Positions 8,926-18,628 of a stretch of 64,000 nucleotides of DNA are shown piece by piece. The translations under genes were made by a program, and so were the position numbers. Position 1 is the first letter of the stretch. Each line of letters starts with the position of its first letter. The stretch lies in NCBI GenBank assembly GCA_000688615.1, contig JHVA01000001.1, positions 3,224,001-3,288,000 of the forward strand, written 5' to 3'. The stretch comes from Acidobacteriaceae bacterium KBS 146 (lineage in GTDB: Bacteria; Acidobacteriota; Terriglobia; Terriglobales; Acidobacteriaceae). The notes beneath the pieces were generated by a model. It ran no database searches, was not told where the DNA came from, and saw nothing but the letters and a program-made list of their open reading frames with translations.

Positions 8926-10731
8926 ATGGGATGTTGTCGTTTGGCTGCAGCTGTTTTGTTGAGTGCGATGTTGCTGACGGGAGAGTCGTACGCTCAGCAG
9001 CAGCCGATGTGTCATGGGGCGGAGATGATGAGCCTGATCGTTCCTCCGGAGCAGCTTCCTGCACCGGTCAAGATGACAGGGATCGGCAATGGATCGATCC
9101 GGATCAAGGCGGAGAATGAAGAGACACGAGTGTGGTTTACGCAGGGGCTGAACCTGCTGCATGACTTTTGGGATTACGAGGCGGCGCGTGCCTTTGAGCA
9201 GGCCATACGAACGGATCCGAAGTGCGCGATGTGCTACTGGGGACTGTACCAGGCAGAGGTCTTTCGCAGCGCCGATGTTCCGGCGGGTGGAAAAGCTCTG
9301 GATCAGGCTGTCGCTTTGAAGAAGCATACGAGCAAGGCTGAGCAGCTCTACATCGAGGCCGCGGTAGCGGAGCATAAGCAGGCGCTGGAGGATCTGAAGC
9401 CGAAGACGAACGATGCAAAGGCGAAGCCGGTGGAAGGAGCGAAGCATGTAGATTCCGAGGCGACCCTCCTGTACCGCAAGCTGGTGCAGATGGATCCGAA
9501 GGATGTGCAGGCACGAATTTATCTGGCTGGATCGCTGCGCGACGGGTTCGACAAGAAGGGGGAGCCGAATGCGGGCACAGCGGAGGGGCAGCAGATTCTG
9601 GAGACGATCCTGAAGGAGCATCCCGACGATACGGCGGCGAATCACTACTGGATTCATGCGATGGAGCCGGGGAATCATCCGGAGCTGGCGCTGGACAGTG
9701 CGAAGAAGCTGGGTAGTCTTACACCGTCGTCCGGTCACATGGTTCATATGCCGGGGCACATCTTTTATCGGACGGGAGATTATGAATCGGCGCGGGACTC
9801 ATTTCTGGCTTCGATGCGCGTGGATGAGGCGTACATGCACGCGCAGAGCGTGAGTGTGGCGAATGACTGGAATTATGTTCACAACCTGATGTACCTGATC
9901 GCCGATGAGATGGAGGCGGGGCGGCTTCGTGAGGCGATGAAGACGTCTGAGAAGCTGACGGCGGCACGGGGCGAGGTAGGGCCGACGCTCTACCGGCAGA
10001 CTCCGCGGGATGGTATGACGCGGCTCAGCGTGGACCTTCCGGTGCTGCTGCGTGCGGGAGCGTGGACGAGCGCGACGCAGGCGCTGGAGCGAAGCGCTCC
10101 GGCGGAGCCGCTGAAGAATCTGGCGGAGCTGCGCGAGGAGATGCTGAATTACACGCGAGGCATGGAGGCTCTGGAGAGAGTCGATGTGAAGATAGCTACG
10201 GCGATGAGCGATGCCATGGACGCAAAGGTCAAGCAGAAGCCGGTGGAGAGCTCAGACGACATGCCGGGAATGGCTGCGATGTCGCTGTCGAAGGATGCGA
10301 TGGCCAAGCCGGTGCACAGCTATCTGGATGTTGCGGCGATGGAGCTGCGTGCGAGTGTGCTGCTGGCGCAGGGGCGAGGGGTGGAGTCGAACCAGATGTT
10401 TCAGAAGGCGGTCGATGCCGAGCGGGAGCTGGGGTATCGTGAGCCACCGTTTTATATACGGCCGGTAGAGGAGACGCGAGGGGACGCGCTGATGCGAGCG
10501 CGGCGCTACGATGAGGCAAGGCAGGCCTACGAGGCAGCTTTGAAGCAGCGGCCGGAATCGGGGTTCGCACTGTATGGCGTCGCACAGGCCGATGCAGCGG
10601 CGAACCACAAAAGCGAGGCGACTGCCGATTATGCTCACCTGTTGCGGGTATGGGCCAGGGCGGATAGCGATCTGCCACAGCTGAAGGCAGCTCGCGCGTG
10701 GATGGAGCGCCAGGCCGCCGACGGCGAATAG
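8926..10731 (+). CDS. Secreted tetratricopeptide-repeat protein
   Basis: 601 residues with a signal peptide (hydrophobic stretch at residues 5-18, likely cleavage after SYAQ). Helical repeats of TPR type are visible, for example DYEAARAFEQAIRTDPKCAMCYWG (near 80-105), a second set around DTAANHYWIHAMEPGNHPELALDSA, and RYDEARQAYEAALKQRPES near the C-terminus. Many acidobacterial genomes carry similar large secreted TPR proteins of unknown role. A Met/His-containing N-terminal patch (MCHGAEMM) and a Met-rich segment around residue 445 are notable but do not establish metal binding. A terminator follows at 10828. No partner can be named. Confidence 0.75.
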   Translation: MGCCRLAAAVLLSAMLLTGESYAQQQPMCHGAEMMSLIVPPEQLPAPVKMTGIGNGSIRIKAENEETRVWFTQGLNLLHDFWDYEAARAFEQAIRTDPKCAMCYWGLYQAEVFRSADVPAGGKALDQAVALKKHTSKAEQLYIEAAVAEHKQALEDLKPKTNDAKAKPVEGAKHVDSEATLLYRKLVQMDPKDVQARIYLAGSLRDGFDKKGEPNAGTAEGQQILETILKEHPDDTAANHYWIHAMEPGNHPELALDSAKKLGSLTPSSGHMVHMPGHIFYRTGDYESARDSFLASMRVDEAYMHAQSVSVANDWNYVHNLMYLIADEMEAGRLREAMKTSEKLTAARGEVGPTLYRQTPRDGMTRLSVDLPVLLRAGAWTSATQALERSAPAEPLKNLAELREEMLNYTRGMEALERVDVKIATAMSDAMDAKVKQKPVESSDDMPGMAAMSLSKDAMAKPVHSYLDVAAMELRASVLLAQGRGVESNQMFQKAVDAERELGYREPPFYIRPVEETRGDALMRARRYDEARQAYEAALKQRPESGFALYGVAQADAAANHKSEATADYAHLLRVWARADSDLPQLKAARAWMERQAADGE

Positions 10732-11103
10732 GTCCATCAAAAGATGGAGGAAAAATTGGGCCATTGGGGCCAAGACGAACGATGATGGCTGGCTTATAAA
10801 AGAACTCGCATGATGTAACGCTCTCCAGAGGCGCCCAGAAGGCGCCTCCTCTTTTTGCTCGAGAGAGTGCCCGGAGATCTTCGAGCGCTTCTTCATTCCT
10901 GGGTGGATGGGTGGGGCCGAGACGGCTTGTCGGAAAAAAGACCTTCTTTGGGGTCTGCATGTGGGGTGGTGGAGATAGGTCTCCATCTTCTGGTTGAAGA
11001 CGAGTGTCGGCTGGAGCCTTACAGTGGTTCGCTCGGGACAGTTGTTGCAAGTTAGCGTCGCCTAAGAACGCTTGTGTGGTGGTGTGTTTTTGCGAGGGAA
11101 TCA
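10732..11103. other. Gene-free stretch with a terminator
   Basis: Between the TPR gene and the beta-barrel gene. The only clear element is the intrinsic terminator at 10828-10857. The remaining open frames are short and unsupported; the promoter of the beta-barrel gene presumably lies in the right half. Confidence 0.5.
10828..10857 (+). terminator. Intrinsic terminator
   Basis: GAGGCGCC, loop CAGAA, GGCGCCTC, then CTCTTTTT. A GC-rich 8-bp stem followed by a T run, 97 bases after the TPR gene stop. Confidence 0.8.
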
Positions 11104-12162
11104 ATGGTCGGCAATACGAGAAAGATATGGGTGGCCGCAGCGGTGGTTTGGGCTGCGATTGCGGGAAGACAGGGATTTGCGCAGGGGTGCGTTGCGGCGC
11201 ACTCAAACCAGCGCTCGATGGATGAGCTTGTAAAGGCGTGGGATGGCGGGACGCGTTATGGCTGGTCGATCCATAACCTGACGGTCGATATCGGCTACCG
11301 GTTCTTCAACTCGAACAAATACTTTATTGGCGACGCGGAGATTGCGAGGCCGAATGCGGTGCGCAATCACCAGAACATCTTCGATGTCGGGGTGGAGTAC
11401 CGGTTTTCGCCGCAGTGGAGCTTTATTGCGGACGTTCCGGTCTTCAACGGCACACGCAACCAGATCTATCCGCCGACGGGCATCTTTCAGGTGAGCGGAA
11501 TCGGAGACGTCACGCTGGGTGCACAGCGCTGGATCTTCCGCCCGCCGACGGAGTTTGGAGGCAATCTCGCGGTGAGTGCGTCGGTGAAGATTCCTACCGG
11601 CATCAACAATGCGACCGGGTCGGCGCTGTACAAAGGCCAGATCGTCAAGGCGACGGCGGACCAGTCCATGCAGCCGGGCGATGGAGGATGGGGCGTGTCG
11701 CTTGCTGCGCAGGGATACAAGTCAATTTGGCGAAGTGCGGATCTGTACGGGCAGGCGCAGTATCTCTTCAATCCGCGCGATACGAATGGCGTGGTTACGT
11801 TTCGAAGTCAGCCGGGGCAGGGTGTGATGTCGGTGACGGACCAGTATCTGTATCGGCTGGGCGTGTCTCAGGGAATCCCAAAGCTGCGCGGTGTGGCGTT
11901 GAGCCTGGGGGCGCGAGGCGAGGGAGTTCCAGTGCGCGATCTGATCGGAGACAGCAACGGATTCCGCAGGCCGGGAAGCGTGATCTCGCTCGATCCGGGA
12001 TTGATGGTGAACGTGCGCCGCACGACGCTGTCGGTCAACGGTCCCTGGGCGCTGCGGAGAGACCGTCCGCCGAGCGTTCCGGAGATCGAGAACAATACCA
12101 AGAACGGCGATGCCTTCTTTGCGGATTACACCGTGATTATTGGTCTTTCGCATCACTTTTAA
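11104..12162 (+). CDS. Outer-membrane beta-barrel protein (transporter-like)
   Basis: 352 residues from the ATG at 11104, preceded by GAGGGA; an upstream in-frame start (11074) lacks this and would disturb the signal peptide. Residues 1-27 form a signal sequence (KIWVAAAVVWAAIAGRQGFAQG). The mature protein is rich in alternating strands with aromatic girdle residues: VDIGYRFFNSNKYF, FDVGVEYRFSPQW, IGDVTLGAQRWIF, LAVSASVKIPTG, and it ends in ADYTVIIGLSHHF, a typical barrel C-terminus with terminal Phe. It resembles the loosely defined transporter/phenol-pathway barrel family. Ligand unknown. A strong terminator follows. Confidence 0.7.
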   Translation: MVGNTRKIWVAAAVVWAAIAGRQGFAQGCVAAHSNQRSMDELVKAWDGGTRYGWSIHNLTVDIGYRFFNSNKYFIGDAEIARPNAVRNHQNIFDVGVEYRFSPQWSFIADVPVFNGTRNQIYPPTGIFQVSGIGDVTLGAQRWIFRPPTEFGGNLAVSASVKIPTGINNATGSALYKGQIVKATADQSMQPGDGGWGVSLAAQGYKSIWRSADLYGQAQYLFNPRDTNGVVTFRSQPGQGVMSVTDQYLYRLGVSQGIPKLRGVALSLGARGEGVPVRDLIGDSNGFRRPGSVISLDPGLMVNVRRTTLSVNGPWALRRDRPPSVPEIENNTKNGDAFFADYTVIIGLSHHF

Positions 12163-12185
12163 CAGGCGGATCGGGAGTCCGGCCG

Positions 12186-12223
12186 GAGCGATCTGCGTTG
12201 GTTGCAGATCGCTCTTTGTGTTT
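12186..12223 (+). terminator. Intrinsic terminator after beta-barrel gene
   Basis: A perfect 11-bp stem GAGCGATCTGC / GCAGATCGCTC with a 7-base loop, followed by TTTGTGTTT, 23 bases after the stop codon. Confidence 0.85.
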
Positions 12224-12353
12224 CTGGTGGCGGGGTCGTTGGTCAGAGGAGTACGAAGAGCCCCGCTCGATCGAGGAAAGAGGTCTGGTTAATCGGGTGG
12301 GTTCCCCCGTCCTTTAACGCTTACGTAACTTTGATGTAGGATGCTTGCGCTTT

Positions 12354-13493
12354 ATGATCAATCGATTTTTAGGCGCTGTAATTCTTTGCGTGAGCTCGGC
12401 TGTGACGATGAAGGCTCAGGACCCGGCGACGAATCCTTACATGCAGGTGATGGAGAAGGCGTGGGCCCATGCGAAGGCCCATGGCGCGGGCCAGCCGGTA
12501 CTGTCTCCGGTGGATGCCACGGTTTTGAGCGGCGAAGTTCCGCTGAAGGATCTGCAGGCCAAGGGCTTCAAGATTGTGCCGTGGACGACGAACGATCCTG
12601 AGAAGATGCGGACCGAGATCAGGATGGGAGTAGATGGCCTGATTACGGATCGGCCGGATCTGCTGCAGCGAGTGCTGAGAGAAGAGCGGGCAGCAGCGAA
12701 GTCGGCTGAGGAGCGGGAGAGGCTGGCGAAGTTTGATGTGACAGCCCATCGCGGCGGCCGCGGCCTGCGGCCGGAGAACACGCTGCCTTCGTTCGAGAGC
12801 GGGCTGGATCAACTGGTGACGACGCTCGAGACCGATACCGGTGTGACGACCGATGGGGTTTCTCTGATCTGGCATGACCAGTTTCTGAGTCCGCAGAGCT
12901 GTCGGCGTGCGGATGGCAAGCCGTACACGATGGAGAACCGAGTCTTCACGAAGGACATCTCGAGCACGGAGGCGCAGAAGACATTTATTTGCGACAAGCT
13001 CCACTTTGGGACGGAACAGAAGAACGACCTTTCGCTGTCGCCGGTAGCCGTAGCGTTCGCGAAGAAGGAAGGGCTGATGAGCCCGTATGTGCCGACCTAT
13101 GCGGCGCAGCTGTTCCAGTTTGTGAACTTTTACGTGGAGTATTACCGCACGGGTCCGGGCAAGCAGGATGCGCATGCGAAGGAGCGCGCGGAGAATGCGG
13201 AGCGGGTACGGTTCAACATCGAGACCAAGATCATGCCGGAGGGGATTCCCGGCGATGATGGCCACACCAACCACACGGTAGGTCCACAGGCGTTTGTCGA
13301 TGCGCTGTGCGGAGCCATTGTGAAGGGCGGGATGGAGTCACGGTCTGAGGTGCAGAGCTTCGACTTCAGGACCTTGATCCTCGTCGAGGAACAATTTCCG
13401 AAGATTCCTACGTATTACCTGACGGGTCCGGCAAAGATGCTTACGAGCGCCTGGGTCCCGGAGCCGTTAAGGGCGAAGGCAGACGCACGCTAA
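12354..13493 (+). CDS. Secreted glycerophosphodiester phosphodiesterase with displaced C-terminal motif
   Basis: 379 residues from the ATG at 12354, which gives a clean signal peptide (INRFLGAVILCVSSAV). The catalytic GDPD motifs are present: TAHRGGRGLRPENTLPSF (near 128-145), an ETDTG acidic pair, a WHDQ catalytic His, and a downstream ETK. It should hydrolyse glycerophosphodiesters to glycerol-3-phosphate in the periplasm. Unusually, the stretch that normally closes a GDPD domain (VPWTTNDPEKMRTEIRMGVD, then GLITDRPDLL) lies at residues about 72-101, ahead of the HRGG motif, and the C-terminus lacks it. This looks like a circular permutation or domain shuffle. Located between two outer-membrane genes. 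Confidence 0.85.
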   Translation: MINRFLGAVILCVSSAVTMKAQDPATNPYMQVMEKAWAHAKAHGAGQPVLSPVDATVLSGEVPLKDLQAKGFKIVPWTTNDPEKMRTEIRMGVDGLITDRPDLLQRVLREERAAAKSAEERERLAKFDVTAHRGGRGLRPENTLPSFESGLDQLVTTLETDTGVTTDGVSLIWHDQFLSPQSCRRADGKPYTMENRVFTKDISSTEAQKTFICDKLHFGTEQKNDLSLSPVAVAFAKKEGLMSPYVPTYAAQLFQFVNFYVEYYRTGPGKQDAHAKERAENAERVRFNIETKIMPEGIPGDDGHTNHTVGPQAFVDALCGAIVKGGMESRSEVQSFDFRTLILVEEQFPKIPTYYLTGPAKMLTSAWVPEPLRAKADAR

Positions 13494-13531
13494 TCGAGAT
13501 CTGCCGCGCTTGTTTTTCTTCAAGGAGAGCC

Positions 13532-16500
13532 ATGAAACGTTGTATTCACGGTCCCGTCATCGTGCGTATACAAAACGCGATTAGCGTTAGGGGTATGCGC
13601 AAAATCTTCCAATTCCTGACATTGGCACTGGTGTGCCTTGTGCTGCTGCAGGGCCGCGCCCTGGCGCAGTACGAGAACGGCAGTATCGTAGGCACGGTCC
13701 ATGACGGATCCGGTGCGGTGGTTCCGGATGCAACGGTAAAGGTTACAAATATTGCGACTGGCGTTGTGACAACGCGACAGACGAATGACAGCGGTGACTA
13801 TGAAGTCCCAGCCTTGCGGGTAGGCCAGTACAACATTGAAGTGAACAAGGCCGGTTTTGCGCCAACCCGCGCGACTGACATTACGGTCTCGATCGCCGCG
13901 CGGCAGAGAATCGACCTGACGCTGCAGATCGGCGAGACCAGCACCACTGTTGAGGTTTCGGGAGTTTCGCTACAGGTGGAGACGGATACCAGCCAGCGCG
14001 GACAGATTGTGACGCAGTACCAGACGGCGGCGCTTCCGCTGGTGAGTCGCAATTACTCGGACCTGATCGGGCTGACGACGGGCGTGCGACAGACGACGGG
14101 GTCGATGTCGACGGCTTCGAATACGGGCCTGTTGCGCGAGGGATCGTTCAACGTCAACGGGCAGCGCTCGATCTTCAACAACTTTCTGCTGGACGGCATG
14201 GACAACAATGCCTACGGCGAGTCGAACCAAGGTTTTTCGAACCAGATTATTCAGCCGGCACCGGACTCGATTGCACAGTTCCAGGTGGTGACGAACAACG
14301 AGACGGCGGAGTACGGACGCGCCTCGGGCGCGGTGGTGAATGTGGCGTTCGCGCAGGGAACGAATCAGTTCCATGGGCGTGTTTATGAGTTCCTTCGCAA
14401 TACGGACCTGAATGCGACGGGCTTCTTCCGCCCGCCGGGAGGGCAGAAGCCTGCCTATAACCGCAACCAGTTTGGCGGAAATGTCGGCGGCCCGATCGTG
14501 CACGACCATCTGTTCTTCTTCCTCGACTATGAGGGCTTCCGGCAGGCGCGGAAACAGATCTCGTCGGCGACGCTGCCCACACCGAACCAGCTTGCGGGCA
14601 AGTTCAGTAAGACGGTGTATGACCCGTTCGATCAAACGCCGTATGCTGCTGGCGCATCGATCCTGAACTCGCCGCATATTTCGCCTGCGGCTTTAAAGAT
14701 TGCGTCCCTGATTTCGCAGCAGGGACCGACGGCGGCGACGCAGAATAACTTTACGACGCTACAGCGTTCGAACAATTTTTCCGATAAGGGAGATCTGCGG
14801 CTGGACTGGACGCTGAACCAGAAGAATTCGTTCTTTCTGCGCGTCTCGGATTTGAAGCAGAACGCGACGGACTTTCCGGTCTTCGGGCTTCCGCTGGATG
14901 GAAACTCAAATGGAAAACAGCGGATCCTAGACCAGCAGATTGCGCTGGGCTATACGCGCGTGATTGGTTCGAACCAGTTGCTGGATGCGCGGCTTGGATT
15001 GTCGCGAACGAAGGCGGGTAAGTTCTCGCTGTCGATCGGTCAGGATGCCGGGTTGGTGTTCCCGGGCCTGCCGACCGATCCGACAGTAGCGGGCGGTATT
15101 CCCGGTATCGGGATCACTGGCTTTACGGCGCTGGGACGCCAGACGACGAATCCTCAGTTTCAGAACCCGGCTCTGCTGGATCCGAAGGTGAACTATTCGT
15201 GGGTGATCAAGAATCATTCGCTCAAGGCGGGCTACGAATATCAGCAGATCTGGATGGCGGTGCAGGATACAAATCCCCTGTACGGCGGCTTTACCTTTGC
15301 GGGTGGCTACAGCCGTAAGTATGCGAATGGAACGACAGCGGAGACGTCGACAAGCGACAATACCTTCGCGGACTTTCTATGGGGAGCCTCTAGCGCTTAC
15401 TCGCTGTCTTCGTACTTTGTGGCGCATCTGCGAAACCGTTCGAACTTCGGTTACTTCCAGGACGATTGGAAGGTGTCGCCAAAGCTGACGCTGAATATGG
15501 GGCTTCGTTATGAGTACACGACGCCCTACTGGGAGCAAAAGAACCTGCAGTCGAACTTCGATCCGACGCTGGCGGCCTCAAATCCGTTGGGGGCGATGGT
15601 TCCGGTCAGCGCAACGGGGAACAAGTACGGTTACGATCCTGACCGCAACGACTTTGCACCGCGCTTCGGCTTTGCCTACGCGCCGGATGACAAGACGGCG
15701 ATCCGCGGCGGCTATGGCGTCAGCTTTTCGCACTACGATCGTGCTGGCTCGGGTAATATTCTTGCCATCAATCCCCCTGAGGCGCTGTTCGTGACGGTGA
15801 CCCAGAAGCCTGCGCCTGCAGGCGGCACGGGGACGTACACGTCGATGGATCAGGGTTTCCCGAAGAGCACGCTGACCTTCGACCCGAAGACGGACAACGT
15901 CTCCTACATCGACTCGAAGCGATATCGCGACAGCTACGTGCACAACTACTACCTGGATGTGCAGCGCACGCTGGCGAAGAACATTCTGTTCGACGTGGCC
16001 TATGTCGGCAACCATGGACTGAAGCTGCTGCAGTTTGCCAACTACAACCAGGCCGATCCGAATGTGATTGTGAATAAGACCTTCGCTCGTCCGATTCCGA
16101 CGTACGGGGATATCACGATTGCGATGCACCAGGCGTACTCGAACTACAACTCGCTGCAGCTGCGGTATGAACAGCGAATGGTGGCCGGCTTGACGCTGTT
16201 GAACTCGTTTACGTGGTCGCACGCGATGGACAACGCGGGAGCTTCTCTTGAGGCAAACACACCATCGATGCAGGACTACCGCAATCCTGCTGCGGATTAC
16301 AGCCAGTCGGAGTACAACCAGCCGATCGTCAACACGACCTCAGTTGTCTATGAGCTTCCGTTCGGGCGCGGCCGGCGCTTTATGGACACGGGCGGCATTC
16401 TGAACCAGCTGCTGGGACAGTGGCAGGTATCGGCGGTGAACCAGGCGACGTCGGGGTTTCCGTATCAGATCAACTACACGCCTCCGACGGCGAACCAGGT

Positions 16501-16945
16501 CTCGGGCATCGCGGCGAGCTATCGCGGATCGAACCTGTACCGTCCAAATCGGGTCGGCGGGGTGAAGGTGAGCTCGCTGGACAAGTCGAAGGCCACGGCG
16601 AATGCGCTGCAGTACATCAACCTTGCTTCGGTCTCAATTCCGACGAGCCCGAACAGCACGGTGAACGGCATTCCGGTAAGCCCCTTCGGCAACATGTCGC
16701 GGAATCCGGACCGCAGCCCTGCGTTCAACGCGCTGAACATCGCATTCAACAAGCGCTTCGATACACCGATGGAGCGTCTGAAGGTCGAGTTCCGCGGTGA
16801 GCTGTACAACGCTTTCAACCACACGAACTTCACGACTCCGGGAGGTGGCATCTCGGTGTCGTCGTCGGGTGCGCTGACGGGTGGAACGATTACGAACACC
16901 TTCGATCCGCGCATCATTCAGTTTGGAGCGAAGGTGCTGTTCTAA
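13532..16945 (+). CDS. Oar-like TonB-dependent receptor
   Basis: 1137 residues. The ATG at 13532 has AAGGAG 5 bases upstream; a second in-frame ATG at 13595 would give a more ordinary signal peptide (FQFLTLALVCLVLLQGRALA) but has no ribosome-binding site, so the precise start is uncertain. After the signal peptide comes a carboxypeptidase-regulatory-like domain (GSIVGTVHDGSGAVVPDATV), then a plug region (NVNGQRSIFNNFLLDGMDNN, ETAEYGRASGAVVNVA), then a large barrel ending in IIQFGAKVLF. This layout is that of the Oar/acidobacterial TonB-dependent receptors thought to import oligomers. Energy would come from the TonB-ExbBD system at 38812-41520. No catabolic partner adjoins it. Confidence 0.93.
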   Translation: MKRCIHGPVIVRIQNAISVRGMRKIFQFLTLALVCLVLLQGRALAQYENGSIVGTVHDGSGAVVPDATVKVTNIATGVVTTRQTNDSGDYEVPALRVGQYNIEVNKAGFAPTRATDITVSIAARQRIDLTLQIGETSTTVEVSGVSLQVETDTSQRGQIVTQYQTAALPLVSRNYSDLIGLTTGVRQTTGSMSTASNTGLLREGSFNVNGQRSIFNNFLLDGMDNNAYGESNQGFSNQIIQPAPDSIAQFQVVTNNETAEYGRASGAVVNVAFAQGTNQFHGRVYEFLRNTDLNATGFFRPPGGQKPAYNRNQFGGNVGGPIVHDHLFFFLDYEGFRQARKQISSATLPTPNQLAGKFSKTVYDPFDQTPYAAGASILNSPHISPAALKIASLISQQGPTAATQNNFTTLQRSNNFSDKGDLRLDWTLNQKNSFFLRVSDLKQNATDFPVFGLPLDGNSNGKQRILDQQIALGYTRVIGSNQLLDARLGLSRTKAGKFSLSIGQDAGLVFPGLPTDPTVAGGIPGIGITGFTALGRQTTNPQFQNPALLDPKVNYSWVIKNHSLKAGYEYQQIWMAVQDTNPLYGGFTFAGGYSRKYANGTTAETSTSDNTFADFLWGASSAYSLSSYFVAHLRNRSNFGYFQDDWKVSPKLTLNMGLRYEYTTPYWEQKNLQSNFDPTLAASNPLGAMVPVSATGNKYGYDPDRNDFAPRFGFAYAPDDKTAIRGGYGVSFSHYDRAGSGNILAINPPEALFVTVTQKPAPAGGTGTYTSMDQGFPKSTLTFDPKTDNVSYIDSKRYRDSYVHNYYLDVQRTLAKNILFDVAYVGNHGLKLLQFANYNQADPNVIVNKTFARPIPTYGDITIAMHQAYSNYNSLQLRYEQRMVAGLTLLNSFTWSHAMDNAGASLEANTPSMQDYRNPAADYSQSEYNQPIVNTTSVVYELPFGRGRRFMDTGGILNQLLGQWQVSAVNQATSGFPYQINYTPPTANQVSGIAASYRGSNLYRPNRVGGVKVSSLDKSKATANALQYINLASVSIPTSPNSTVNGIPVSPFGNMSRNPDRSPAFNALNIAFNKRFDTPMERLKVEFRGELYNAFNHTNFTTPGGGISVSSSGALTGGTITNTFDPRIIQFGAKVLF

Positions 16946-16968
16946 ACCACGAGAGACACTTTGAACGC

Positions 16969-17010
16969 ATGCCGGTCGCCCGAGAAGGGTGGCCGGCATT
17001 TATTCTTTTG
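16969..17010 (+). terminator. Intrinsic terminator after TonB-dependent receptor
   Basis: ATGCCGG...CCGGCAT stem extended by a TCGCCC/GGGTGG part with two imperfect pairs, loop GAGAA, then TTATTCTTTT. Lies 24 bases after the receptor stop. Confidence 0.75.
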
Positions 17011-17071
17011 GGATCGGCCTCGGGGCAGGGAAGCGGACGGACCGCACCGATAGTGGCGGAGGCGAACCGAT

Positions 17072-18628
17072 TTGATTACAAGCGCAAGAAGGCCGTGCGA
17101 TGCAGGCGTCATCCTCTCGGGGGAATCCCGGCCACCGGCGCGGCCCTGCGGAAGGTGGGTTCTGGCCGCGACGGTGCTGGGATCGAGCATGGAGTTTATC
17201 GACGGCACGGTCGTGAACGTTGCGCTACCTGCCCTGCAGGACGGTCTGCATGCGACGGGGGCGCAAGTCCAGTGGGTGGTGGAGGCTTACGCGTTGTTTC
17301 TTGCGGCACTGCTGCTGGTGGGGGGTGCCCTGGGCGACCGGTTTGGACTTCGAAGGATCTTCCTGACTGGCGTGGCTCTGTTTGCGGCGTCGTCCGTCTG
17401 GTGCGGATTCGCTCCGGACGTGGGTCAACTGATCGCAGGGCGTGCGATTCAGGGCGTTGGGGGAGCGATGCTGGTTCCGAACAGCCTTGCCTTGATCAGC
17501 GCATACTTTCCTGCGGAGGAGCGTGGGAGAGCCATCGGAACGTGGTCGGGTTTCGCTGCCATGATGACGGCTGTGGGACCTGTGGCAGGTGGGCTGCTGG
17601 TCGAGCACGGATCGTGGCGGTGGGTCTTCTTCATCAATGCTCCGCTGGCCGTTATCGCGGTCTGGATCTTGCTGCGGTATGTACCAGAGGTGCAGCGAAC
17701 CGGACAGGATGAAGCGGGCACGCTGGACTGGAGAGGAGCGCTGCTATTGACCGGCGGCCTGGCGGGAGTGACCTTCGCGTTGATTGAGGGCGCAGCAGGG
17801 GGGCGTGCCACCTGGTTGTCGGGGATTGTGGGCGTTTTGCTGTTAGTCGCAGCATTTTTTGAAGAGGCCCACGCATCCGGGCCGCTCGTCCCGTTGTCGC
17901 TGTTTCGCAGTCGCGAATTTACAGGAGCCAACCTGCTGACCTTCTGCCTGTATGCGGCGCTGGGCGGAGCTCTGTTTTATCTTCCGCTGAATCTCATCCA
18001 GATCCAGGGATATCATCCGGCCCAGGCGGGCGCGGCGATGCTGCCCATGGTCGTGCTGATGTTTCTGCTGTCGCGATGGTCAGGCGGGCTGTTATCGCAG
18101 TACGGAGCGCGCGTCCCGTTGGTTATGGGCCCAATGATCGCAACGGTGGGATACCTTCTACTGTCGTGGCCGGGCGTGGGCGGCAGCTACTGGACGACGT
18201 ATTTTCCGGCGGTGCTGGTGCTTGGCTTTGGGATGGCGATCAGTGTTGCCCCGTTGACGGCCGTGGTGATGAGCTCTGTGCAGGAGTCGCGAACGGGCGC
18301 GGCGTCCGGGGTGAACAATGCTGTGTCGCAGGTGGCTTCGTTGCTGGCGCTCGCGGTTCTGGCGCCGGTCTTCTTCCACACGTTTGCAGGGGCGTTGACG
18401 CGAAAGCTCGACGCTGTCCCTGTCTCGGAAGCGACGGTGCAACGAACGATGGAGCAGCGGGCGAAGCTGGGCGCGATCGATACCAGTGATCCGAATGCGA
18501 GGCACGCGGTGGATGAAGCATTCGTCCACGGCTTCAGGATTGTGGCGTGGGTGGCAGCGGGTCTGACGGCCGTCGCTGCGACAAGCGCGGCCGTCACCAT
18601 GAAACCACGGCGAAGCTCACCCAGCTAG
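17072..18628 (+). CDS. MFS drug exporter, DHA2 (EmrB/QacA) family
   Basis: 518-residue permease with 14 predicted membrane helices. The TTG at 17072 is used because GGAGG lies 9 bases upstream and no in-frame ATG or GTG fits before the first helix. Family motifs: MEFIDGTVVNVALPALQ (helix 1), GGALGDRFGLRRIF (motif A), GRAIQGVGGAMLVPNSLALI (motif C region), ERGRAIGTWSGFAAM and GPVAGGLLVEHGSWRWVF. Likely a proton antiporter exporting drugs or metabolites. It converges with the esterase gene; the two stop codons overlap in the sequence CTAG at 18625-18628. Confidence 0.9.
   Translation: MITSARRPCDAGVILSGESRPPARPCGRWVLAATVLGSSMEFIDGTVVNVALPALQDGLHATGAQVQWVVEAYALFLAALLLVGGALGDRFGLRRIFLTGVALFAASSVWCGFAPDVGQLIAGRAIQGVGGAMLVPNSLALISAYFPAEERGRAIGTWSGFAAMMTAVGPVAGGLLVEHGSWRWVFFINAPLAVIAVWILLRYVPEVQRTGQDEAGTLDWRGALLLTGGLAGVTFALIEGAAGGRATWLSGIVGVLLLVAAFFEEAHASGPLVPLSLFRSREFTGANLLTFCLYAALGGALFYLPLNLIQIQGYHPAQAGAAMLPMVVLMFLLSRWSGGLLSQYGARVPLVMGPMIATVGYLLLSWPGVGGSYWTTYFPAVLVLGFGMAISVAPLTAVVMSSVQESRTGAASGVNNAVSQVASLLALAVLAPVFFHTFAGALTRKLDAVPVSEATVQRTMEQRAKLGAIDTSDPNARHAVDEAFVHGFRIVAWVAAGLTAVAATSAAVTMKPRRSSPS

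Noticed and set aside
8452-9759. 435-codon minus-strand open frame
   Set aside because: Lies opposite the ADOP and TPR genes, rich in Arg/Leu/His as expected of a high-GC shadow frame.
16969-17712. 247-codon frame overlapping the DHA2 exporter
   Set aside because: Other frame of the same strand; the exporter frame carries all MFS motifs.
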